A DNA stretch of 64,000 nt from Fluviicola sp. (GTDB taxonomy: Bacteria > Bacteroidota > Bacteroidia > Flavobacteriales_D > Crocinitomicaceae). The notes beneath the pieces were generated by a model, which had not been told where the DNA came from, made no database searches, and was given only the letters and a program-made list of their open reading frames with translations. Below, piece by piece: positions 44,340 through 51,859 of the stretch. The stretch spans positions 310,001-374,000 of the forward strand of contig NZ_JAQSWB010000002.1 of NCBI RefSeq assembly GCF_029266855.1, written 5' to 3'. The translations under genes and the position numbers were made by a program. The number at the start of each line of letters is the position of its first letter. Positions within the stretch are counted from its first letter, which is position 1.

Positions 44340-45320
44340 ATGAAAGTCCTGGTTCTCGCTGCTTTAACAGCATCCGTAGTCTTGTTTAATAAGATCTGTG
44401 CTCAGAATTTGAAGCCTGAAAAAGCTGTTTCCTTAAGCATAGATGTTCCTCCAGTGAACTTGGATTATATTGGGAATACAAGAATCTTTGTTGATCCGGT
44501 TCCAAACGATTCTTACAATATTCGGGGAATGTTCATTAAGAAGTTTAATGATCGTATTTACTCGTTCGTAACATCCATCGAAGCAAGTGATATGTATGTA
44601 ACTTTCTCAATGAACAGGATTACCAAAAAGAACGCTGCTCCTTCAACTTCCTCTTCTACAAATACAGATAAAAAGGGAAATAAAACAACTACGACGACAT
44701 ATCGCTACGACGGAGAAGAACAAATTGACCTTGTTTTTAACTTGATACTTGCGAATGGGCTTACTGTTAAAAGCTATCGGGAATCCGGATATAGCCAGTT
44801 TTCAGGTACTTCAGCTAAGAATTACGAGAGTGCAAAAATAGAGTATAACAACAACAAATCGAAAAAAATAGCTGGTACAGTAGAAGATTTGGTTGGAAAA
44901 ATTTATGCTAAAATGTGTGCAGATTATTTCATCGGGAACAGGAATATAGATTTGTATGCAATCGGTGCAAAATCTAAGAAACAGGATTATTCGGACCTCA
45001 ATGAGGCGGGAAACCTTTTAACTAAATGGTTTACAACCAATCCTACAGATAAGTCGGCCCCGGAAGTAATGAGAGCATTGCAGCTTTATGACGAGGCCTT
45101 ATTGGAATATGAACCGGGATCAAAAAAGAACCGGGTGGACAATGAAATAGCTGCGGTCTGTTATTATCAGAAAGCATGTGTTGAATTCTACTTGAAGGAT
45201 TACCGCAAAGCGGAGGAATTAATCCTGAAATCCGAATCACTGGATAAACGGATCCACTTCAGCCAGGAAAATATGAAAGACCTGCTGAAGTTGTTGAGAG
45301 ACCGGAAGGTATTTAATTGA
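44340..45320 (+). CDS. Exported protein of unknown function with C-terminal TPR-like helices
   Basis: The protein has 326 residues with a signal peptide (MKVLVLAALTASVVLFNKICAQ). The N-terminal 150 residues look like beta structure with a Ser/Thr/Lys-rich loop. From about 215 there are helical repeats ('VMRALQLYDEALLEYEPGSKKN' and 'AVCYYQKACVEFYLKDYRKAEELI') that fit tetratricopeptide repeats. It sits in the same direction between menF and menD, yet nothing suggests a menaquinone role. Gaps of 64 and 102 nt to its neighbours leave its operon status open. Confidence 0.78.
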   Translation: MKVLVLAALTASVVLFNKICAQNLKPEKAVSLSIDVPPVNLDYIGNTRIFVDPVPNDSYNIRGMFIKKFNDRIYSFVTSIEASDMYVTFSMNRITKKNAAPSTSSSTNTDKKGNKTTTTTYRYDGEEQIDLVFNLILANGLTVKSYRESGYSQFSGTSAKNYESAKIEYNNNKSKKIAGTVEDLVGKIYAKMCADYFIGNRNIDLYAIGAKSKKQDYSDLNEAGNLLTKWFTTNPTDKSAPEVMRALQLYDEALLEYEPGSKKNRVDNEIAAVCYYQKACVEFYLKDYRKAEELILKSESLDKRIHFSQENMKDLLKLLRDRKVFN

Positions 45321-45370
45321 TATTTTGAACTTTGACACTTTGACTCGGCTTTGTTACCATAGTTTGTCTT

Positions 45371-45411
45371 AATTAAAGGTGACTGAGCGGACTCGAAGGC
45401 AACTTTTAATT
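45371..45411. repeat. CTGAGCG..CTCGAAG repeat within an AATTAAA/TTTAATT inverted repeat
   Basis: AATTAAAGG and CTTTTAATT flank GACTGAGCGGACTCGAAGGC, which belongs to the same family as 20836-20859. It lies directly upstream of the menD promoter box. Confidence 0.55.
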
Positions 45412-45418
45412 AAATTTA
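45411..45418 (+). promoter_or_regulatory. Near-consensus -7 box TAAATTTA, 4 nt before menD ATG
   Basis: TAAATTTA differs from TAnnTTTG at the last base. CACC follows, and then the ATG at 45423, the same spacing as the exact boxes at other genes. Confidence 0.4.
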
Positions 45419-45422
45419 CACC

Positions 45423-47126
45423 ATGATTTCAAGTGCAAAATTGGAAGTACAGCTTTTGGTTGACGGCTGTAAAAAAATAGGTGTAACACATGTGGTTATT
45501 TCTCCCGGATCCAGAAATGCTCCTTTGAGTATTGCTTTTGACGAAGATCCGCACTTCCGGGTTTTTGTGGTGCCTGATGAGCGTGTTGCAGCATTTTATG
45601 CACATGGAATGGCTCAGAAATTGAAAGAACCTGTAGTGATTACCTGTACTTCCGGATCCGCGCCCTTGAACTATTACCCGGCAATTGCCGAAGCTTTTTA
45701 CCAGGAAACTCCTTTGATTGTTATTTCTGCTGACAGACCCTTGGAGTGGGTGGATCAGGGAGATGGACAAACAATCCGGCAGGAACGCGTATTTGATAAC
45801 ATGGTCTTGAAAAGTGCCCAGTTGAATGAAATTCACTCGGACAACCAGCGCTGGCATTTCGAACGGAATTTATCGGAAGTGCTGCAGGCTGCAATTGGAA
45901 ACAGGAAAGGTCCTGTTCATTTGAATATCCCTTTTTCGGAACCTTTATATGAAACGACAACGGATATCCATATTCTGAAGAATTGGGTGGAATTGGCTGA
46001 AACGGAATCCGTTTTGTCAAAGAGCAGTAAAATTAAACTGGAAAATTTGTGGTCCGGTTCTGAAAAGAGATTGATCATTGTAGGGCAACTTCAAAAAGAT
46101 CCGGATTTACAGGAGCAACTGGAAAAATTAGCTTTGGACGGTTCCATTGCTGTTTTGGTAGAGCATACTTCCAATATGTATAGTCCGTATTTTGTTTCCA
46201 ATATTGACAGAACGCTGAATATCATGCCTGAATCGGAGGTGCAGTCCTTTCATCCTGATTGCATTGTAACCATTGGAGGAGCAATTATTTCAAAGAAGAT
46301 TAAAGCGTTCCTGCGTCAGTCCAAAGCACCAGTGATTCGTTTCGGAGCAGATTTTCCGTTCATGGATACTTACCAGAATCTGCGTTTTACAGCAACGGTT
46401 TCTGCTTCTGCTGGCTTGGAATTCATTCAGCAGCTTGTAGCAAGTAACCCGCATAAATCGCGCTTTGGTTTTGCATGGAAAAAGGTGGATCAATATGGAT
46501 CGGATGACCAAAAACAAGTTTGTGCTGCCCAGCCCTGGAGTGACCTGAAAGCGATGGAATTTGTCATGGATGTCATTCCGGATTATTGTAATCTGCATAT
46601 TTCAAATAGTTCCCTGATCCGTTATGCCTTGTTGTTTGACCCGATTAAAACGGTGAATTACTGGTGTAATCGCGGTACTAGTGGGATTGATGGCAGCAGC
46701 TCTACAGCGGTAGGATCTGCAATTGCTTCTCCGAACGAAGCACATATACTGATTACCGGAGATTTATCGTTTTTCTACGATTCCAATGCTTGGTGGAGTA
46801 AGCATTTACCATCTAATCTGAGGATTATTGTGGTCAATAATGGCGGTGGAGATATCTTTAATATTATTCCGGGGCCTAAATCAACAAAACAATGGAAGAA
46901 GATTTTTGTTGCAGAACAGGAATTATCTGCAGAAGACATTGCTAAGACTTATCAGTTGGAATACTTCGCGGCTTCTTCTCAAATCGATTTGGATGAACAC
47001 CTGGATACCTTCTTTTCGGAAAGCACTAACGGGAAGCCTAAACTTCTGGAGATTAACACCATGGATGAGCAGAATAGTGCTGTCCTGGAAGCGTATTTCA
47101 AAGCCTTTACGAAAAGAAGTTCCTGA
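45423..47126 (+). CDS. menD: 2-succinyl-5-enolpyruvyl-6-hydroxy-3-cyclohexene-1-carboxylate synthase
   Basis: This thiamin-diphosphate enzyme joins isochorismate and 2-oxoglutarate in menaquinone synthesis, 567 residues. N-terminal signatures are 'THVVISPGSRNAPLSIAFDE' and 'VVPDERVAAFYAHGMAQKL', where the Glu activates ThDP. The C-terminal cofactor domain shows 'GDLSFFYDSNAWWSKHLPS' and 'RIIVVNNGGGDIFNIIPG', a G-D-x-S form of the ThDP/magnesium motif. It follows the thioesterase, menF and an unrelated gene. Identity is secure from length and motifs. Confidence 0.95.
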   Translation: MISSAKLEVQLLVDGCKKIGVTHVVISPGSRNAPLSIAFDEDPHFRVFVVPDERVAAFYAHGMAQKLKEPVVITCTSGSAPLNYYPAIAEAFYQETPLIVISADRPLEWVDQGDGQTIRQERVFDNMVLKSAQLNEIHSDNQRWHFERNLSEVLQAAIGNRKGPVHLNIPFSEPLYETTTDIHILKNWVELAETESVLSKSSKIKLENLWSGSEKRLIIVGQLQKDPDLQEQLEKLALDGSIAVLVEHTSNMYSPYFVSNIDRTLNIMPESEVQSFHPDCIVTIGGAIISKKIKAFLRQSKAPVIRFGADFPFMDTYQNLRFTATVSASAGLEFIQQLVASNPHKSRFGFAWKKVDQYGSDDQKQVCAAQPWSDLKAMEFVMDVIPDYCNLHISNSSLIRYALLFDPIKTVNYWCNRGTSGIDGSSSTAVGSAIASPNEAHILITGDLSFFYDSNAWWSKHLPSNLRIIVVNNGGGDIFNIIPGPKSTKQWKKIFVAEQELSAEDIAKTYQLEYFAASSQIDLDEHLDTFFSESTNGKPKLLEINTMDEQNSAVLEAYFKAFTKRSS

Positions 47127-47140
47127 GAAAATTTCGAACT

Positions 47141-47200
47141 GTGACTGAGCAAGTTTGGAACGGTGATTGAGCATAGTCGGTGACTGAGCGTAGTCGAACC
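47141..47200. repeat. Three tandem-like GTGACTGAGC units ending in a hairpin
   Basis: GTGACTGAGCAAG (47141), GTGATTGAGCATAGTCG (47163) and GTGACTGAGCGTAGTCGAAC (47180) are successive imperfect copies of the same unit. CGGT and ACCG allow a hairpin, followed by eight A. The array could also terminate menD. Confidence 0.6.
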
Positions 47201-47212
47201 GAAAAAAAACAA

Positions 47213-47263
47213 AGAGAGCCCAAACTGCTAAAAACTACTACGAAAAAGACAGCTGGACTCTCT
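47213..47263 (+). other. Unassigned stem-loop upstream of terC
   Basis: AGAGAG-C-CCA (from 47213) pairs with TGG-A-CTCTCT (to 47263). An inner GCT/AGC pair and an A-rich 20-nt loop are also present. There is no T tract after it, so it does not look like a terminator. Together with the repeat at 47141-47200 and the palindrome at 47402-47418, it accounts for the structure in the 305-nt gap. No gene is seen there. Confidence 0.45.
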
Positions 47264-47401
47264 GATTGGTTTGAATGCCTCTAAATAGGGCAAGGTTCAA
47301 TATTGCTAATGTAAGTAAATCAGATATTTAAAACAAAATTTAAAATCCAAAAATTCTGTTAAAAATGAAAAAAATCACAAATCCATTTTTTATAGTTTAA
47401 T

Positions 47402-47418
47402 TGACATTAAATTTGTCA
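47402..47418 (+). promoter_or_regulatory. terC promoter -7 box inside a TGACA/TGTCA palindrome
   Basis: TGACA (47402-47406) and TGTCA (47414-47418) are inverted repeats spaced by 7 nt. The exact -7 box TAAATTTG (47408-47415) lies within them. The transcription start near 47420 gives a leader of about 12 nt to the GTG at 47432. Confidence 0.5.
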
Positions 47419-47431
47419 CAAAAAAGGAATA

Positions 47432-48217
47432 GTGGAATTTGAGATATTAACAACAGGCATTGGAATTTTTTACCTTGTGGTATTAACCTTATTGGAGATC
47501 GTATTGGGGATCGACAATATTATTTTTATCTCAATCATTACGGATTCACTTGTAAAACAAGATCAGCGAAAAGCCCGGCTTTTAGGTTTGAGTCTGGCCT
47601 TGATAATCCGATTGCTGTTGTTGAGTGTAGTCTCATGGATTATGCAATTGGATCAGAACTTTTTATTTAAAGGAATAGAATGGCTCCACTATTTTCCATA
47701 TACGGATGAAAAAATTACAGGTCACAGTTTAGTATTATTGATCGGAGGACTTTTCCTGATATACAAATCGGTTGGAGAAATGCACTCAAGTGTAAAAGGA
47801 AATCACAACGAACTCAAGAAAAAGAAAAAAGTGCGTTTAGGATCGGTTGTGATGCAGATTGTCGCAATCGACTTTATTTTCAGCTTCGACTCCGTAATTT
47901 CAGCAATTGGTATGACGAATGATATTCGCCATGAGGCACATGGACAAGATCCGTTTGTAATTATCGTTTTGGCTGTAGTCATTTCCATGATCATCATGTT
48001 GATCTTTGCAAGGCCAATTGCCAATTTCATCAATGCACGACCAACTATTAAAATGATTGCGTTAGGTTTCCTGGTTACGATCGGAGTATTGTTAATTGCG
48101 GAATCATTCGGTCAGCATATTCCGAAAGGATATATTTATTTCGCGATGGTTTACGCCTTGTTTGTTGAGTTTCTCAATATCCGTATGCGTAAAAACAAAA
48201 AGGAACCTGAGTTGTGA
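47432..48217 (+). CDS. TerC-family integral membrane protein
   Basis: This is a polytopic membrane protein of 261 residues with seven predicted helices. It belongs to the TerC/YkoY family, linked to metal-ion (often manganese) export and tellurite resistance. Acidic residues inside membrane helices form the family signature: 'LEIVLGIDNIIFISI', and 'IDFIFSFDSVISAIGM'. The start is GTG at 47432 with AAAAAGGAA just upstream. Its stop overlaps the GTG start of the next gene (GTGA). Metal export is inferred from the family. Confidence 0.92.
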   Translation: MEFEILTTGIGIFYLVVLTLLEIVLGIDNIIFISIITDSLVKQDQRKARLLGLSLALIIRLLLLSVVSWIMQLDQNFLFKGIEWLHYFPYTDEKITGHSLVLLIGGLFLIYKSVGEMHSSVKGNHNELKKKKKVRLGSVVMQIVAIDFIFSFDSVISAIGMTNDIRHEAHGQDPFVIIVLAVVISMIIMLIFARPIANFINARPTIKMIALGFLVTIGVLLIAESFGQHIPKGYIYFAMVYALFVEFLNIRMRKNKKEPEL

Positions 48218-48786
48218 ATCCGGAAGAAATCCTGACGATTCTTCGTGTTGAAAGCCCGGATGAGGTAGAAGAAGCAATTGAAACGGAACTTTTTGAGATC
48301 AAAAAATCCATTCTTGCAAAACCCTTGTTAAGATTGACACTTAAATCGAAACTGGCTCGTTTGGATTTGCTGGCTAAAATTTCAGAAAGTCAGCAGCTTT
48401 ATCAAAATGATCAGGTGCCTCAATTCCGCTACGATCTGCATACAAACGAAGAGGTGCTTGTTTTATGGGAAAGCTACATGAAAGCCAAAAGTCAATGGAA
48501 AATTGCTTTTACTCAAATGCAGACACCACGTAGTTTAATCGGGATTCTGGAAGAGGGATTGGCGATGGAAAGAGCCTTTTCGGAGCAGTTTGAGCCTTTG
48601 ACTTGGTTGGATGAAGAGCCTGTTTTTGGAGTTGAGCCGGATCCCATGTTGATCCAAAATGGTTTGAAACAGGCCGCACGAAGAGGATGGCTTACATTCT
48701 CAGACCTGGAAAAGAATAAAAGTGAACTGGAAAAAGACCTGTTGCTAGCGATAAAGCGCTTATCTTTGCTGCCGAAATACCTGTAA
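48214..48786 (+). CDS. Hypothetical protein, 190 aa, coupled to terC
   Basis: I do not recognise this family. It is a soluble, acidic, helical protein with 'EEAIETELFEIKKSILAKPLL' at the start and a C-terminal 'LEKNKSELEKDLLLAIKRL' amphipathic helix. A GTG start overlaps the terC stop by 4 nt, so it is translated with terC. It is followed after 24 nt by a DUF493 gene. Related genes next to TerC in other Bacteroidota would support a shared role, which I cannot check here. Confidence 0.78.
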   Translation: MNPEEILTILRVESPDEVEEAIETELFEIKKSILAKPLLRLTLKSKLARLDLLAKISESQQLYQNDQVPQFRYDLHTNEEVLVLWESYMKAKSQWKIAFTQMQTPRSLIGILEEGLAMERAFSEQFEPLTWLDEEPVFGVEPDPMLIQNGLKQAARRGWLTFSDLEKNKSELEKDLLLAIKRLSLLPKYL

Positions 48787-48810
48787 AGCAATATCAAAAT
48801 AGTTAAAACA

Positions 48811-49080
48811 ATGAGTGAAGGAGTGTTTGATAAATTAAGAGAACAATTAAGCCTGGAAGAATGGCCGAATGTCTATTTCTTTAAGTTTATTGTACCAAAT
48901 ACTCCGCAATCTTTAGCTCAAACAACTGCCTTGTTTGATGAAACGGCACAGATTCAGTTTCATGAGTCGAGCAACGGTAAATTTGTTAGTGTAAGTGTAA
49001 AAGAAATGATGCTGGATGTAGATTCGATCATTGCAGTGTATGAAAAAGCTCAAGTAATCCCGGGAATTATTTCCTTGTAA
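48811..49080 (+). CDS. DUF493 (YbeD-like) protein, 89 aa
   Basis: This small alpha-beta protein fits the ACT-like fold of DUF493/YbeD. It has the pattern 'FFKFIVPNTPQSLAQTTALF', then 'HESSNGKFVSVSVKEMMLDVDSIIAVYEKAQVIPGI', in which the 'S.nGKyvSvsv' strand and the terminal 'iY..l...pgi' are diagnostic. E. coli YbeD sits next to lipB; here it is in the terC group. The molecular function is unknown, with an allosteric or RNA role suggested for the family. Confidence 0.8.
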   Translation: MSEGVFDKLREQLSLEEWPNVYFFKFIVPNTPQSLAQTTALFDETAQIQFHESSNGKFVSVSVKEMMLDVDSIIAVYEKAQVIPGIISL

Positions 49081-49083
49081 AAT

Positions 49084-49569
49084 ATGAAAAAAAGAACCGT
49101 ATTGACCTTGGTGGGTCTCAGTCTCTTGATTACCCTTTTGATTTTATTCCGGGTGAATTTTGTGAAAGGAATCCGTTCCTGGGAAAGTAAAGTTTTAGGG
49201 ACTCTAATAGCATTGGCCGCAATTACGATGTTGTATATTGCGTATAAGTCAGTGATCAAATATTTTTCAAGAGGCACATTGAAAAAAGAGGATTATGCTT
49301 TGCTTTTTGATTTGGAAAGCAAAACCCAAAGTGGTGAGGTAGAATTCTATTTTACGATAGAACAAAACAAAAAAGTTGTGTTTTCAATTTTGAATGCAAA
49401 AATGGAGGCTATCAAAGTACTCCAGGACAGAGAGTTTCCTTCCGGGGGGCACATTGTTCGCTTTGATGCCAAGGACCTGGACAACGGGACTTATTTCTAT
49501 TGCCTGCAAACAGATAATCAAAAAACAATGAAGAAAATGTTTGTTCAGCATGACAATCTGACAGTGTAA
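49084..49569 (+). CDS. Membrane protein with C-terminal sorting-domain-like beta fold, 161 aa
   Basis: The protein has two membrane helices, at about 5-23 ('VLTLVGLSLLITLLILFRV') and 38-56 ('VLGTLIALAAITMLYIAY'). A soluble domain of about 85 residues follows: 'GEVEFYFTIEQNKKVVFSILNA', 'GGHIVRFDAKDLDNGTYFYCLQTDNQKTMKKMFV'. The last part resembles FlgD-like or T9SS type A C-terminal domains, whose motif is 'dls.L..G.Y...l......'. Here it sits after two membrane helices, so secretion by T9SS is unlikely. It begins 4 nt after the DUF493 stop and belongs to the terC operon. Confidence 0.75.
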   Translation: MKKRTVLTLVGLSLLITLLILFRVNFVKGIRSWESKVLGTLIALAAITMLYIAYKSVIKYFSRGTLKKEDYALLFDLESKTQSGEVEFYFTIEQNKKVVFSILNAKMEAIKVLQDREFPSGGHIVRFDAKDLDNGTYFYCLQTDNQKTMKKMFVQHDNLTV

Positions 49570-49587
49570 ATTGTCTTGGCAAAGCTT

Positions 49588-49617
49588 TTGACAAACAAAA
49601 AACAAATAGTAACTTTA
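49588..49617 (+). promoter_or_regulatory. Promoter of trxA
   Basis: TTG (49588-49590), a 19-nt spacer and TAACTTTA (49610-49617) match the -33/-7 pattern with one mismatch. An overlapping TTGGCA-N6-TTGA (49576-49591) gives a sigma-54-like alternative. CGAC/GTCG in the leader can form a small hairpin. Confidence 0.6.
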
Positions 49618-49654
49618 GACCGACGAAAAGAAGTCGCATAAAATTGAAACAATT

Positions 49655-49972
49655 ATGGCATTAGAAATCACAGATGCAAACTTTGAAGAGCTTGTATTGA
49701 AATCAGACAAACCGGTAATGGTAGACTTTTGGGCAGAATGGTGTGGTCCATGTAGATTGATCGGTCCAATCGTTGAAGAAATGGCAAATGAATACGAGGG
49801 TAAAGCAATCATAGGAAAAGTAAATGTTGACTTAAATCCTGGAGTTTCTGCTCAGTTTGGAATTCGTAATATCCCTACAATCATTTTTGTTAAGGGTGGA
49901 GAAATTGCTGACAAATCAGTTGGTGCTGTTCCGAAAGGTCAGTTGACTGCTAAGTTGGATGCATTAATTTAA
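49655..49972 (+). CDS. trxA: Thioredoxin
   Basis: This is a small thiol-disulfide oxidoreductase of 105 residues that reduces cytoplasmic disulfides. The active site WCGPCR places cysteines at 30 and 33. The cis-proline lies in 'IRNIPTIIFV', and the buried Asp in 'VMVDFWAEW'. There is no signal peptide, so it is the cytoplasmic form. It has its own promoter at 49588-49617 and a strong terminator just after. Confidence 0.97.
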   Translation: MALEITDANFEELVLKSDKPVMVDFWAEWCGPCRLIGPIVEEMANEYEGKAIIGKVNVDLNPGVSAQFGIRNIPTIIFVKGGEIADKSVGAVPKGQLTAKLDALI

Positions 49973-49991
49973 TTTTAGAATTCAATAGAAT

Positions 49992-50019
49992 AAAGGTCCG
50001 CAAGTCGGACCTTTTTTTT
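49992..50019 (+). terminator. Terminator of trxA
   Basis: AAAGGTCCG (49992-50000) and CGGACCTTT (50006-50014) form a 9-bp stem with a 5-nt loop, followed by a run of eight T. Confidence 0.9.
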
Positions 50020-50039
50020 GAAATTCACAACCAGTTTAC

Positions 50040-50720
50040 ATGAAAAATTTTTGGAGGCGCCTGCGATTGTACGGATTAGGCTTTGGAGTAGGATTGATCT
50101 TTGTTTTTTTCTTTTTTAGAAACAGGGGCTGTACGTGGTTGCCTGAAAACAGGGTTAAAAACACCTTCTTGGGGAAAGTGATCGTGGTGTCGGAAGACAA
50201 CCAGCGGATTTTTGATCAGCATGAGTTAAGTGATGAGGAAATCATATCTTTTTTGAATGACGGGTCAATTTCCTTCGGTTCAAGTAAAAAGCAGGGTGCT
50301 ACGAAAGTTTATAAGATCGAAAAAGAAATAGACGGTAAAAATATAGCCCTGTGGTTTTCCATGCCGGAAGACGCTTTTGTTGCTGAAGCTGTATGGCCAA
50401 AAGGGTCTATTCAGAAATTTAAAAGCACAACGGAAGGCTATGGCCGCATGATTAGTTTTCCGCATGTGAACAGCCTTGTTTATCTCAAAGAAAGCGATGA
50501 GTTGACTAAGCAAATGGCTGAATTTGGAATTGTAGATGAAGAACATGTTCAGTATTTGTTGAAAAAAGCCGGTTTAATAGACTTCTCGAAAACAAATTTC
50601 AATGCAGAACCGATGCCTGAGCAGTTTGTTGTTTTGCCTCGTAAAAACGGTGATACATTAACTGCCAGAACTACCTGGTACAAGGATCATATCGAATTTT
50701 ATGAATTTGAACGCAATTAG
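50040..50720 (+). CDS. Conserved hypothetical inner-membrane-anchored protein, 226 aa
   Basis: The N-terminus 'MKNFWRRLRLYGLGFGVGLIFVFFFFRNRGCTWLPENRV' is a basic stretch plus one membrane helix, found in a conserved Bacteroidota family of unknown function. A soluble domain follows with 'FDQHELSDEEIISFLNDGSISFG' (a DUF4258-like text), 'YLKESDELTKQM' and a strand-rich end 'ARTTWYKDHIEFYEF'. It stands between trxA and the lipid A genes. A membrane-proximal role is inferred from topology only. Confidence 0.8.
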   Translation: MKNFWRRLRLYGLGFGVGLIFVFFFFRNRGCTWLPENRVKNTFLGKVIVVSEDNQRIFDQHELSDEEIISFLNDGSISFGSSKKQGATKVYKIEKEIDGKNIALWFSMPEDAFVAEAVWPKGSIQKFKSTTEGYGRMISFPHVNSLVYLKESDELTKQMAEFGIVDEEHVQYLLKKAGLIDFSKTNFNAEPMPEQFVVLPRKNGDTLTARTTWYKDHIEFYEFERN

Positions 50721-50799
50721 CTTTGGATTTAAGGCATTTCATCACAATGTTCTGTTAATAAATCCTATTTTAACACTCACATAACCTAAAGGTTTTTAC

Positions 50800-50807
50800 T
50801 AATTTTG
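50800..50807 (+). promoter_or_regulatory. -7 promoter box TAATTTTG, 4 nt before lpxD ATG
   Basis: TAATTTTG matches TAnnTTTG exactly. TCCA follows, then the ATG at 50812, so the lipid A operon mRNA may be leaderless. A -33 TTG is not seen. Confidence 0.55.
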
Positions 50808-50811
50808 TCCA

Positions 50812-51858
50812 ATGGAATTTTCAGCGCTGCAAATAGCTACTATCCTAAACGGTGAAGTCGTTGGTAACTCGGATGTTACAGTTGCTGGCTTAGCTAAAAT
50901 TGAAGAGGGAACTACAGGTTCACTTTCGTTCCTGTCTAATCCCAAGTACGAAGAATATATCTATACAACGCAATCAAGTATTTGCATTGTAAATAAATCA
51001 TTTACTCCTGCGAAGGCACTGCCTGAAACACTAACCCTGATTAAGGTGGATGATGCTTATGCATGTTTTGCAAAACTACTGGATGTTTACAACCAGATGC
51101 GCCAAAAACAGCCGAAAATCGAAACTCCGTCTTTTATTGCTGAATCTGCTAAAGTTGGAGACGGCTTGTATTTGGGGGCGTTCGCTTATATTGGGGAGAA
51201 CACGGTAATTGGCAAGAATGCTAAGATCTATCCGCAGGCATATATCGGGGATGGAGTGGTCATTGGTGATGACTGCACGATCCATGCCGGTGTAAAAGTG
51301 TATGCCGATACGAAGATCGGGAATCGTTGTGTACTGCATGCCGGTGTTGTAATTGGTAGCGATGGGTTCGGTTTCGCTCCGGATGAGAACGGAGTTTTCT
51401 CAAAAGTACCCCAGATCGGGAATGTAGTTTTGGAAGACGATGTGGAGATCGGTTCGAATACGACGATCGACTGTGCAACAATGGGTTCTACTATCATTCG
51501 TCAGGGAGTAAAAATCGATAACCTGGTTCATCTGGCTCACAATGTAGAAGTTGGACATCATTCCGCGCTTGCAGCACAGGTTGGTGTTGCCGGTTCTGCG
51601 AAAATTGGTAAACACGTCATGGTGGGTGGTCAGGCTGGAATCAGCGGGCATCTTCATATTGCCGATGGAACTAAGATCGTGGCACAATCCGGAATCCCGA
51701 ATACGGTTAAAAAAGCGGAAGTACTCATGGGTTCACCTGCTATTCCAATGGACGATTATAAAAAATCATTTGTCGGATTCAGAAGGCTTCCAATCATTAT
51801 TAAGAAATTATCAGAACTAGAAGATAAAATTAAAACCCTTTCAAAACCTGCAGAATAA
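50812..51858 (+). CDS. lpxD: UDP-3-O-(3-hydroxyacyl)glucosamine N-acyltransferase
   Basis: This enzyme transfers a hydroxyacyl chain from acyl carrier protein to the UDP-sugar in step three of lipid A synthesis, 348 residues. The N-terminal uridine-binding domain begins '[22 protein letters not shown]'. A left-handed beta-helix of hexapeptide repeats spans about 105-310. The catalytic His lies in '[20 protein letters not shown]', and the C-terminus is helical. It is the first gene of lpxD-lpxC/fabZ-lpxA, with 1 nt before the next ATG. Confidence 0.96.
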   Translation: MEFSALQIATILNGEVVGNSDVTVAGLAKIEEGTTGSLSFLSNPKYEEYIYTTQSSICIVNKSFTPAKALPETLTLIKVDDAYACFAKLLDVYNQMRQKQPKIETPSFIAESAKVGDGLYLGAFAYIGENTVIGKNAKIYPQAYIGDGVVIGDDCTIHAGVKVYADTKIGNRCVLHAGVVIGSDGFGFAPDENGVFSKVPQIGNVVLEDDVEIGSNTTIDCATMGSTIIRQGVKIDNLVHLAHNVEVGHHSALAAQVGVAGSAKIGKHVMVGGQAGISGHLHIADGTKIVAQSGIPNTVKKAEVLMGSPAIPMDDYKKSFVGFRRLPIIIKKLSELEDKIKTLSKPAE

Positions 51859-51859
51859 T

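Noticed and set aside
47127-47431. yybP-ykoY manganese riboswitch ahead of terC
   Set aside because: The conserved internal-loop sequences of that class are not visible, and the best promoter lies downstream of the stem-loop.
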